This document shows, in pieces, positions 1 to 10,684 of a stretch of DNA of 64,000 nt. Both the position numbers and the translations under genes were made by a program. The notes under the pieces were generated by a model. It was not told the origin of the DNA. It saw only the letters and a list, made by a program, of their open reading frames with translations, and did no database searches. Numbering within the stretch: position 1 is the stretch's first letter; every line of letters starts with the position of its first letter. The DNA comes from Phoronis australis (lineage: Eukaryota; Phoronida; Phoronidae): contig NMRA01000011.1 in the NCBI GenBank assembly GCA_002633005.1, positions 1,128,429 through 1,192,428 on the forward strand. Reading direction: 5' to 3'.

Positions 1-621
1 TTCTTCAAACTCACGCCGGGTACTTTAGCCTTGGTTCGCAATTCCACTTTACAAATCTGCAGCTAAAGGGAGAACTGTAAGTCACGTTGCGCTAGTTTTA
101 AGGATTGAAGTATAAAAATTGAAACGAAATTCAATTCGCTGGACAAAACTAAATCGTCACAACCGTATTCAGCTGACGAAACATTCTCGCAGTGACTTGA
201 AACTCATGTAAACTGTCACAGTGCGTGACCACAAACTGTTTGTGTAGCGGCCGTTCAAGTTTTTTACAATAACAAAATCTCATTTTGGTAGAGTTAGTTC
301 CCACCTGTTAGTCGAGTTGTGATTAGCAACTAGAATGCCACTGATAGCTTTATCACGCGATAAAAGTAACGTTGTAGATTAAAAGTACTATAAATCATCC
401 TTCTGTTCAAAAAACTAATTTATGATTCATCCACTTACCGCTATATCAAAAGTGATTCCTGAGCTTGTCAAAAGAGAGAAGGCTTATACGTTCACTGCTT
501 ACTTAGCACAGTGGCATGACTAAGCTGGTCAGTGATGTGGCGCGTCTGGTCTCAGGCAGTAACGTAGGGCCAGGGTGCTTCAAGCCAGGGACTCGCCAAT
601 AATCTGAGTAATTTGAGACTA
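1..621. other. no feature seen
   Basis: No ORF of note and no recognised repeat. Confidence 0.5.
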
Positions 622-813
622 GGGGCCCGTTTCAAGAAACTGACTTAAGTTCATTTTTGACATAAGTCTAAGATTTGTCTCAAATTCCAAACTTAAATCA
701 AACTTATAAGATCTCTTTCTGGAAACGGACTTGAGACAAATTTAAGTTTATCGAAAAATTGGCTGAAATTTAAGATTTGTCTTAACAAAGTCAGTTTTCT
801 TGGAACAGGTCCC
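622..813. mobile_element. small MITE with GGGGCCCGTTTCAAG ends
   Basis: The left end GGGGCCCGTTTCAAGAAAC is matched in inverse by the right end (…TTTTCTTGGAACAGGTCCC). Both continue inward through ACTGACTT and AGATTTGTC phrases. No clear target duplication; superfamily not assigned. Confidence 0.65.
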
Positions 814-3800
814 AGTTTTACAACGGTAAGTGGTTTAATCAAAACTTGTTTTTTTTTTCGACAGAAGACGCGTTTGCACATTTACGTTTAACAAAATTCG
901 CTTCAATTACACACGGAAAAAATTCCGCGGAATTTCACTTTTCGCATTATAATATCACAATCGGTTCTCAAAGGTCGAACAAGTCACAGGAAATGGCTTT
1001 ACACGCGCCATTTATACATTTTCTCTAAAACTCATGATTTTCAAGAAAGCAAATTAAAATAAAGCAAACAATTCTTACCAGGCCGCGCATTTGCACCTTC
1101 CACTTGGACGTCGGCATCCATTGCGTCTCAGGTTACCAGGTAACTAAAAATAAGCCAAGCACTTTGAAAGGTTCAATTTTATACGAAACGACAAGGAAAC
1201 ACACAACATCTTCGATGAATTTTGCTCCGAGGCAATCCTTAAACAACATTATGAAACAGATATTACAAAGGCTTTGTAATTACGAAGCTATTTTTATATT
1301 GCACAAAGATGTAATAATTATGGCACCAGGTCTCAGCCAGGGTTGAATTGTATGTCACTGATAGAGAACGCGTGACGAAGACTTCATCAAAAAATAATAC
1401 TGCGTATCCCCGTGTTTTACAAGACCACGAGAAAGTCATGACAATATCTTTGGGAAAACGGTCAAAATACCTCGATTCCCACGCAATTTAGGCTCTGCCT
1501 CGTCTTAGCGACTAAAAAGGTTTTAGCGTTTACTGACACGTCTGTATAATACACAAGCACGACACAAAATGACTAAAAGCATGAAATCGACACCGAAAAC
1601 TAAGGAAAATAAGGCGAGACCTCCTACACAGAGTGTCCGTAACAATCTTCCTAGCTAGCACTTGTCATAATAAAGTACAGTAACCACCCTTGTCATCGGC
1701 AGCCGACAACCAAAGGGCATTCGGTGCAACTGCTGTTAGAGCGCGCTTTTTGCACTTGCCATAATCAGTTTCAGTGTTGTCTGCTGACAGCGGTTAGAAA
1801 AAGCCTGACCAAAAGCGGTCGCGAACAGGAAACAATTCATTAAAAACTTGCGAGGTGGTGGTACAATGACTGCACTGGTCAGCTTGTTGTCATTTGTACG
1901 AGATGGTCCAAATGCGATACGTACACGAGTGTTACGGCGAAACTCGGCTGGAGTGAGTCAACGAGGGCGTTTTATATCATGTAACCTGTTTTTAGTCATA
2001 ATTTACCATGTATCATCAAAGCCAATTTCGGAGACCTAGCGAAAACCAGAAACAGAATATGATATGTGAAGGAACAGACATTTGTTTCCTTTCCAGTTTT
2101 TCAAGGAACCACGTGGTACATGAAACGTAGAGAGCCAAATATAAAAGTCGAGTTTTTACAACGGCAGAAGTTTCTGTAGTTTTTGACCCCCAAGCATTGC
2201 AATTCTCGCAAAGCAAAACACTGTATACACGTACTTAAAGATACCACGCAGTGAATTTAATCACGTTACACGACGGCGCAGCATCGTGCATCTGTCATTT
2301 TCGTTTCACGTGTCCTCAATGACCAATACAGGTCCTAACTTTTTAAATTGCATATATATATTCAGGATTTTTCCAGAGACTGTTAGCAGGGATTTTAATG
2401 AAAATAACAATATCCCACAAACTAACCAGCGTTCCATAAGATTACAGAATTTTTTGGCGTATAGAGTATAAATACAAAGACATGAAAGACAAATAATACA
2501 AGGCATTCTAAATCTCATCACACGGACGCACGCACGCACGCGCGCACAAACACACACACCCACCCCTCAACATACCCACCCACTTTAGCTAGGATGTTGT
2601 CAGGAAAAGTTAGGGTTAACCGGCATTAGTTTAAGTCACAAGGTTAACTAAAAGTATTCTTTCCATCAAAATTGCAAGAAAAATAGATGCACAGTTAACA
2701 AAGCACCACCTGTCGTGTGTAAAAGAAAAAAAAATCGGAACCTGAAGCCGACGTATTAATTATACTCAATATGCTTGCAAAGGTTTATCGCATTCACATT
2801 TTATTTGAAAGCAGCACCTTTTTGTGGTTGAAAGGTACATATTTGAGCAGGTAGAGGCCTCGAGCCAAAGCTCAGGGTCACTGTTTATTTTTTGTATCTA
2901 AACATACTATATACAAGGAACACTTTCTTACTTAATGACAGCATCCTCCAATGCTGTTCCGCGAGTAGATTAATTGTAAGCGTGTGAACGCGACCTCGGC
3001 CAAAAACGAAGTAGAAACTCAGAACTTGCATGCAGCGATCCTCAAATGAACCGTGAACCTACCGCAAGCTGGGATTAACCCGCATGGTTTTAGGCACATT
3101 GCCTTCGCATTTTATGCATTATATCTATCAGACAATCAAGAAACATGTTGACTTAAAACGTTACGTGGGGTCTTATCGGCTAGTCTATGTCTTTAGCCAA
3201 ATAGCTACAAAACTATAGATTTTAACTCAGAAAATGTACATAATTGTCTGAAAGTACAAACCCTGAAGGATTTGAATTGTGGGATTTGTTTCCGGTCCAC
3301 GAGTGAAAAAAATAAGTGCAAGTACAAGCGGATGTCTTTTGGTCCACGAAAAGCAAAACGATATGCTTGGAGACGAACATCTTTTGTCTCATGGTGTGGG
3401 AACACTTGCGTGGCCGTGAAGTATTCATTACTGTCCACAAAAAAGTTAGTGACAACCGACGTTAAAACGCTATACCAGGGTGATACAAGAGTCCTCGATA
3501 TCATCTGGGTGCCTAGTTACGAGACTATAAATGACGTAAACAATAGTTACTAATGCGGAATAGATATTAGTACTACAATCACCATCTTAAAATAAATACA
3601 GGTTCATTCCCGCAGAACATAATTTGCTTCCAGCATTTACAAAACGTAAGCGAAAGCGCTCAAAGGAAACTGTCATAAATCCAGTTTTCTCATAAGACAG
3701 CTGCCAGCATTTCATAGCTAAACAGTAACAAAGAATACATAAAACAACGAGCGCCTGGGGCGAGACACATATCTTCGACACACTTTTTAAGATTTGCAAC

Positions 3801-3819
3801 CAGCTAGTTTATAGCTATA
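814..3819. other. gene-free stretch
   Basis: Only short ORFs under 100 codons without family resemblance; the CA-rich microsatellite is the only structure. Confidence 0.5.
2519..2570. repeat. CA/CGCA microsatellite
   Basis: Runs of CGCACG and CACACA followed by CCCACCC. Confidence 0.9.
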
Positions 3820-4025
3820 CAGTGGCAGATCTACGTTTTCAGTAAGGGGGGGGGGGCGTTAGGATTCGAGCGAATCATAGGCGCGTAGCGCCGAGCGGAA
3901 GGAAGGTCGGGAGGAGGTTCCCCCCTCTCGTGTAAGATTTTTTTTGTGGTTTTTAGAAGCTGATTTCGTTTTTTCTGGCGAATTTTTTTTTTCAATTTTT
4001 ATTTTTGATCCTGTCCCGAGGGGGG
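3820..4025. mobile_element. truncated end of the 944-bp-type transposon
   Basis: Begins CAGTGGCAGATCTACG and then follows, in reverse complement, the right end of the element at 48712-49655: GCGCGTAGCGCCGAGCGG, GGTCGGGAGGAGGTT, then a T-rich stretch. It stops at an N (4026), so the far end may be missing through assembly. Confidence 0.65.
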
Positions 4026-4055
4026 NATTTCACATCATAAAGAGTTCCATAGCAA

Positions 4056-4190
4056 CTCGAGTATGAGTGTCAGATTTGAGTACGTTTGGAGTCTACTCGA
4101 AATACGACATTAGATACACTTTTTTGAGTACGACTCCAGTGAGCACGATTTTGAGTATGAAATCTCGAGTATGAGTATGAGTCTGAGTAC
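4056..4190. repeat. degenerate GAGTAYGA simple repeat
   Basis: GAGTATGAGT, GAGTACG and TCGAGTATGAG phrases recur irregularly beside the N at 4026. Confidence 0.6.
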
Positions 4191-4463
4191 GGAGATTGGA
4201 GACCGGGCCCAGATGTCGTGTCTCCATGACGGTCAACAATGTACAAATCAATTTGACTTAAACTCTGAGCAACCGCGTCACAGCTGTAGGAGCACGTGTG
4301 AATATGTACTAGTTACTCTCTCGCATTACACGTGTTGAACAACTGGGAAACCGACCGTAGGATGTTTTTGAGGCGCGGCCATGTTGGTTACGCCTCCGCA
4401 CTTTCGTGTATTTTTCGATGCAGTCGCCGCAAAACTACACCCTATCGCAGCGCCATCTGTGCT

Positions 4464-4526
4464 CGGGAGGGAGGGAGGGGGGAGGGAGGGAGGGAGAGGG
4501 CGGGGGGAGGGAGGGAGGGGGGGAGA
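4464..4526. repeat. GGGA microsatellite
   Basis: Purine run of GGGA/GGGAG units. It produces spurious Pro- and Gly-rich ORFs on both strands. Confidence 0.9.
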
Positions 4527-6586
4527 GCGTTTAGCAAACATCATAAATAAGGGGCCTCAAACTGGTTCTCAAAACCCAAGCTTTTTAGATAAAGTCTCCT
4601 AACTGCAGCTGAAACGAGACGGAATCATTTTTACACCTGGCGCACCCACTTGACAGCCAACTGAAATGGGTCGAGATCCTTCATTTTCTTTCTTTTACCC
4701 AGCGCTGCCTGCTGGCATGCGTGAGGCGCTGGTTTCAAAATCAGTCGGGCGCAGACCAGAATCAGATATGGTATTTTTGGCATGCTACAGAAGTTCTCTG
4801 GCCTTCTTGGCTATAATCACGTCATCAACAATAAGTGAAGCAGTTATTCCGATTTCACAAACGAAACCGCTAAGGTGGAAATCAAAGTTAAGTGTTTTTC
4901 CTTTCCCGCGCGACAGATAGTTAAGCATGAGCACCACTCAAAATGTAGTGTTCGCCCTCAGCTTCCAAACACTGGGGCCCAGTGAACCCATTTTCCAAAA
5001 TTTTTTATGTCCACTTCCAAATTATTGGAGTCCGTGAAAACCATCCAGAAATCCGACGATTAAAGTCGGCCTGTTGGTACTATCATCAACAGAAAACATT
5101 AAAAAGAAGACCACGGTAGAAAACAGAGTTTTTTTATTTATTTGATGTTATTACTCAAAACTTAAAATTGCGTCCAAGGTCACGCATCGATCAACTAAAT
5201 ATGCGCCAGACGACGGGAAAAACGCTGCCTCGACCGAACATAGAAAATAGTTTATTTGATATGCGAAAAAGTGTCGAATGCGGCATAGAATATTCGTTGC
5301 ATCCAAAATGAGTCTGCGCCGACAATGAAAAGTGGAAATTTTTTTTACCTACCGGGAGCGACCCGCTCCTTTCCTGAGGAATGGTTTCAGCGGGACAGAC
5401 GGAGCTTCCCGCTGTACTCTCGCGAAATACTATCTATTGTGCCTTCGGAGAGGTGTACAGAGCGAACTATACAACAGACTCCAAAATCTTTTCAAAATGG
5501 GTCTCCGATGATCAGTCATGGAAAACCTGTGCCGAATGAGCTGTTCACATGTGTTTGCCGCAAGCTGGCTCTGTTCCGTGATCTTCCTACCGAGCGGTGC
5601 TTACACTCTGTATGATGTCGCTGTTTATTTCACTGCATATTTCGCTACCGTCATGTTCAATTTACCAAGTGCCTGAGGATGAGACATGCGCTCTCGAAAT
5701 ACAACTATTTTAACTTATTTGTAATGCCCATTAACAATTTACTTTACAACTGCACGTCTGAAAGTTGTAAATAGTACAAAGTGTTTTGAGTGTCCAATAG
5801 AAAGTTCAATCGTATTTTAAATCACGTTTGTGTTAATGAATGGCTGCTACTGAGTGTTACGTGGGAGTAATGTGACCCTAGAACTCACGCATTGGCACTT
5901 TCAGTAGCCTCGTTTTCAGGTTCTTGTCTTTCATGCAAAAAAAAACAAAAAGCTGGTGTAATCTTTCAACTCTGGAAAAGTGGCACTGTGCAAGGAAGAT
6001 GCTGGGACACGGCGGAGATCCCGTCAGTGGGCATCAGTGCGCAGGTCACATTGGACGTTTGTTATACACAAACAGTTAGGGAATAAGCTAGACAAACATA
6101 GTACACCGTTCTGTTATTTTGGCTGTTTATTAACTGAAGCGGAATGCATCAATGTAGTCCGCGTAGTTGTTGCAGCAGCCGCAAGTCACAAACACATGCT
6201 CTCAACTTCCAACAAATTCCGGGTATTTCATCTAAGGCGGTGATTTAGTTTTTCAAATGCATTATGGGGCGGCTGTCGGCTCGTAAGCATCCGGTGACAT
6301 CACAGAAACTTGGTGACTTGAAAGCATAACGAAGGAAACAGCACTTGTCACATGAGCTCACCATAATCAAAAGCACGGGTCCACTGTAACATGCTCTTTG
6401 GTGCGAGTATCGCCAAACAACAATTAATATGTAAAACCTGTGGTTGGAAAACTGAAGTGGCGACCAATGTATTGATTGAATACATAGACTTTCAGTAAAT
6501 CGTTTGCGAGAAAGATTCGCTACATCCGAAAACGCTGAAGTTAAAGGGGAAAGCAGCCGTTTTTTATATTACCTTTGATGACAACA
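4527..6586. other. gene-free stretch
   Basis: Two ORFs of 84 and 96 codons (4666, 5325) have no recognisable domain and no splice context. Nothing else seen. Confidence 0.5.
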
Positions 6587-7275
6587 GCAACGCAGAGCGT
6601 TGAAATGCGCCCACGAATGCACCGCAAATGGTGTTTTTAGGGCTGTTTATTTGTATCATAAAAATGGCCACTAGATGGCGCAAAATACGTCCAATCCATC
6701 CGAAAACGGGGACATGACACCGTTTTTTAATAGAAAGCTATTTTTTGAATCTCATAACAATCCATGAAGAAACTTCAAAGAAACAGAGGAAAATGAAAAT
6801 GAAATTGCCTCTAGGGGGCACAGCGTTCGTCAGATACGTCTGAAAGTCGTCGTCGTTCGTTGTAAACTTCATATGAATACATTTGCTAAATTTAATTGAA
6901 CATCCTGCAGAGTGTTTAGGAGATACAGCTATGAGTGCAAAAAACTGCCACTAGGAGGCGCCACAGTAGTCGAAGTCGTAGGAAAATCGTCAGCCCTCCT
7001 CTTTGCATTAGTAACATATATGCCAATTTCCACAATCATCCTTAGATTGGTTTGGTAAACAGAGGGGCAGATGCCAAAAAAAAGACTCGAAAACAGTAAA
7101 AATGGTCACGGGGTGACGCAAAATACCTTGAATTCAACCGAAAACCAGAGGATAGCGTCACCTCACTACTAGATGCCTATTTGTTAAATTTTATGAAATT
7201 CCGTTGAGAACCGTTGTAGATACAGAGGTAAACGTAAAAAACAAAAAAATGCCACTAGGGGGCACACCGATAGTG
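6587..7275 (+). repeat. abc array repeat, block 1 (five CTCF-like cores)
   Basis: Shares its 5' boundary (GCAACGCAGAGCGTTGAAAT) with block 2 at 47732. Five subunits carry cores at 6668 (CCACTAGATGGCGC, type a), 6808 (CCTCTAGGGGGCAC, b), 6948 (CCACTAGGAGGCGCC, c), 7106 (degenerate a) and 7252 (CCACTAGGGGGCAC, b). Core spacing is 140, 140, 158 and 146 bp. Flanks repeat phrases such as GAAAATCCGTTGAG and TTAGGAGATACAGC. The block stops after the last b core, without the tail seen in block 2, so it is 3' truncated. Confidence 0.85.
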
Positions 7276-7827
7276 TGATCCAAAATTATGTATTGCACCA
7301 CGCAAGTAAGTATACCGCCGATTAAAACTTTTATGCCGCGATCTAGTGAATCGTGCAGGCAGTTAGAGTGCTTGGTTCAACAACAATTAATGGATTCTCA
7401 ATGGAGAAAAAACACGTACGTTTCACAGACATAACAATGAGGCCCCGATTGGGTGAAAAATTAACGTGTCACCGCATGTGTTTACACTTAATTTAATTAT
7501 CCAAGAGGTTATCAAGTTCAGATAAAGCGTGTGTAACTGAAAATTACAGGCCATCTCTTGACCATGATTGAACGCGTTCGTTCGCAGGAAAAATGTTCGC
7601 GTAACTCTTAAAATCCCCATGACGATGGCGTTTTCCAGTTGCTTCCGTGGGGGGGGGGGTGCTCCCAAAAATTCGCTAATGGTCAACTCAAATTTTACGC
7701 AAAAGTTGCAAAGTTTTACATTCACTGTCGTTAGGAAACCATCCTCTGTTCTATTCACTTGATATTCAGAAAATCTCGAAGTCCGAACTTACATAATTAA
7801 TGTTCTGTTTACGAATTACGAGTGCAC

Positions 7828-8456
7828 CAAGCCTCAAGATTGCGCGGACCGGTTTAGCCATTTGAGGCTTGATGAGGAGATATCCTTTCTGCGCGCTGAT
7901 TGGCCGTAGACGACGTTCACCGCTGACAAGAGCGACACAAGAAACCCTCAAACACTTGAATCTCTGAACACTTAAATACCAGTTCTGGAAGATTCTTGTC
8001 TTTACTTTTTGATGCGATGATTTGATTATAATAATATTTTTTCCAGAAACTGAACAAAATCTAAACGTAGATTTGAAGTATTGTCACAGGCGCTGTAGTT
8101 AGTACCATTCGTGATTCGGAAGCACACTATACTATTTTCGTTATTGTGTGAAATAAGGTGCACGCATACTTATTGTCAAGTCTAATTTATCGAAAGCACC
8201 ATAGAAATTATCCTGCTTTGGAATTCAAATGCATCATTTTTCAACGATCTAATTCTGAGCAGCTGCATAAATACCGTTCGTTTTGATTTTTTGTATTATA
8301 CCACAGCAATTTCACAGGTGATATAACTTAATGTCACTCGCGATATTCCTGCGATTTCCGTAAAAACGTCTCCGAATTCTAAAACACGCAAGTGAATTTT
8401 AATTCACGTCAACAAGCCTCAAATGGCTAAACCAATCAGCCTCATCTTGAGGCTTG
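7828..8456. mobile_element. 629-bp MITE with self-palindromic ends, copy 1
   Basis: 44-bp terminal inverted repeats at 7828-7871 and 8413-8456. Each terminal repeat is itself bounded by CAAGCCTCAA and TTGAGGCTTG, so each end can also fold on itself. No transposase. Copy 2 at 22012 lies in the opposite internal orientation. Confidence 0.75.
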
Positions 8457-8710
8457 GGAATGCGGCTGGCGAGCACCTTGATCCCCTGCCACAATCATGT
8501 GCAAAATAGCCCTATTCAATAGTGCGGAATGGCGTCACAAAAAAGGCTATCGCGAAATTCTTGCGGCTCGTGGAATGGAAATACCATTTTTACTAGCAGC
8601 TCATCCCCAAAATTCAACATTCCAGCCGCACCGACCAATCACTCCTGTGACAATCATTTTGCCAGTGTAGGGTCGCGCGAAACACTCGCCTTTCACTTGC
8701 ATGATCTTAT

Positions 8711-8790
8711 GTGATTTTGCATGGCCTTGCGCCATTTTGTATGGCCTTGCGTGATTTTGCATGGTCTTGCGCGATCGTGCTTTTCTTGCA
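8711..8790 (+). repeat. 20-bp tandem repeat, four units
   Basis: GTGATTTTGCATGGCCTTGC at 8711 recurs at 8731 and 8751 with few changes, and more weakly at 8771. A related single unit occurs near 29966. Confidence 0.75.
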
Positions 8791-9230
8791 TAAAATGTGC
8801 TCCACGGAACGCAGTCCCAGTTAATAAGACATTAAATATGCAATGCCTCATTAAGTTGTGAATATGCAAATGAAGTACTAGTTTATAAAATACCCCGGGT
8901 CTTCTGGTGTGCTGGAAACCATCCGAGAACCAGTTAACATTACAATCTCGAGAAAGTCTCGTTTTCATACGCGCACCCAGCCTTTAATATGGGGGTGACT
9001 CGAATCTCTGACAACGTGGACCTTTTGCTAGCAAAAAAGCGGGAGCACAAAAAAATGTAGTACCACCTTCAGGTCTGTGAACTGTGCGTCTGCGCCTTTT
9101 TAGTGGACTTTCGTCTCCTTTTCTCGAACTTTTTGTTTCTCTGAGGCGGACCTTTTACCACTTCGAGTCCCCCTGGGGACGCGCATGGTTTTGCTAGACT
9201 ATTTTTATGTAAATGTGTATGGTAATATGT

Positions 9231-9492
9231 CATCGTTACCCAAATGAAACAAGGCACACTTTTTATTATTTGTTCACTATCAAATAACAATTGCATAATA
9301 TTTGGAATTACTAGCGTTTTCTGTAAGGTTCCACGTGTTTTTAAATGTATCAGTTATGGTGTTTTCTTTAAACCGCAATTTATTTACACATTGTTTCTTT
9401 TCCCGATTATACTTGTACACACTATTCTCCAGGAAGTCACAAGGTGGCGCTTGCTACAAATTTAAATATTCATGGTTTAATGAGACACAGCT
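9231..9492 (-). repeat. R interspersed repeat, copy 1 (with CTCF-like core)
   Basis: One of four ~260-280-bp related copies, recognised by AATGAAACAAGGCAC, TATCAAATAAC, TTTAAATGTATCAGT-like and TTGTACACAC phrases. Carries TCACAAGGTGGCGC at 9437-9450. Directly abuts the Penelope-like RT fossil and may be its 3' region. Confidence 0.7.
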
Positions 9493-9619
9493 TCTTTAAC
9501 TGGCATTGTGCAACTAAATCTCGTGTACAATGGTTGCGGCTGAGTTCTGTAGACGCAACAATTTCGCGTGTAAGGATTGGTGTTATAGCGTGCTTCGCTT
9601 GACCATATTTCAGGAAGTC

Positions 9620-10100
9620 TTGTGTTTTCATGTATTGTTGGCCGCTGGAGGAAAGTGTCACCCTTAAATTGCGATAATAAATTTTGGAAGTAAAGACACT
9701 TTCTCGCAGCTCATATGAAAAAGTTCACTCCCACCCATGACAGGAAAATTCTTTCTTGAATACAGTTGTTGATGACCACAGAGGCGTTTATGTAACACAG
9801 TGACAATATCTTTGGGGTGCATGCCAGTGAAGACAGGGGACATGTCGTTGGATGCGAGCACCAAGCCTTCTTCATGCAAAAAAGCTCTCACTTTGTCCAC
9901 TAAGTCCTGGGTGTTGACAACATGGTGAGTGTCTAACTAGTGGTGACAAAACGTCTGCAACAAATTTAGCAACACAATATATGACCAAGTCAGTGCTACT
10001 GATAACGAGTTGTATTGGCACAGATGTTGGCTTGGGGATTTTGGGAGACCGTAGAACAGTGCGATGTTAGCTTCTGTAGCTGGAGTTAGAAACCTCTCCT
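9620..10100 (-). pseudogene. Penelope-like element reverse-transcriptase fragment (degenerate)
   Basis: Read on the minus strand from about 10100 downwards, frames shift but the order of motifs is that of Penelope-like element RTs: LTP-like lead-in, FYGLPKI-KP (about 10031-10060), VISS, AKFVADVLSPLV, HHVVNTQDLVDKV (9895-9935), then LVLASNDMSPVFTGMHP. The last corresponds to RT motif A, usually VSFDVVSLFT, and its Asp is kept. The HHVVN segment and the preceding segment are in different frames, with a TAG between, and motif B and the GIY-YIG endonuclease region are not intact. It is a dead retroelement copy. A 260-bp interspersed repeat (R) lies directly downstream at 9231-9492 and may be its 3' end. 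Confidence 0.65.
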
Positions 10101-10256
10101 AATTATCGCTGTTCTTATCTAGCTGTTCACTTTACTCACAATCTCCTAAAACGTAGATCACGTTCTTGTAAGTTGTTGCGTGATGACCAAGACGTTTGTT
10201 CTTGTAGCGTTACTCATAAAACAGTATACAACACATTTGCCTTAAATATATGTTGG

Positions 10257-10415
10257 CAGTGGTCGATTTAGCGGGTGGCCAAGGAAGCCATGCCTCCCCC
10301 CTAAAATTCCCCCAGATTCCATTTGGCAGTTCGGGGGTGCGAATGTCCGACAGGCAAAATCCTGGCAAATACCCTGCCCTGGGCCTCCTAACTAAAAATC
10401 CTGGACCCGCTCCTG
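10257..10415 (-). mobile_element. short CAGTGGCGGAT element, copy 1
   Basis: 159 bp with CAGTGG...TCCTG ends and a perfect 5-bp duplication GTTGG (10252-10256 and 10416-10420). Inverse orientation to copies at 18461 and 29089. Inside are the shared phrases AAAATTCCCCCAGATTCC and AAAATCCTGG. Confidence 0.8.
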
Positions 10416-10531
10416 GTTGGTGAGTTCTTAAGAACAGTGCTAGAGGTCAGATCAACAGCTTTGCTTTCTTCTTTGCTTAGATGGGACTCTGGTAGCCTAC
10501 AATCCGCTAATTTGTGGTATACTTGACGTAT

Positions 10532-10684
10532 CCATGGGCGGCGCACCATAGGGGGCTAGGGGGCTGTAGCCCCCACTTTTTTCAGTGCTACGCCGCACGT
10601 GGTCTATAGGAGGTGGACCGCAGGGGGGGGGGGCTGAAGGGGCTTTGGCCCCCCCACCTTTTTGCAGTGCTGCGCCGCCCATAT
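10532..10684. mobile_element. tandem pair of CATGGGCGGCGCA micro-MITEs
   Basis: First unit about 10532-10602, from CCATGGGCGGCGCAC to CAGTGCTACGCCGCAC. Second unit about 10603-10684, ending CAGTGCTGCGCCGCCCAT. Interior is a GGGGCT…AGCCCC stem and an A/T-run. No coding capacity. Confidence 0.65.

Noticed and set aside
4326-4602. Overlapping Gly/Pro/Arg-rich frames on both strands
   Set aside because: Produced by the GGGA microsatellite.
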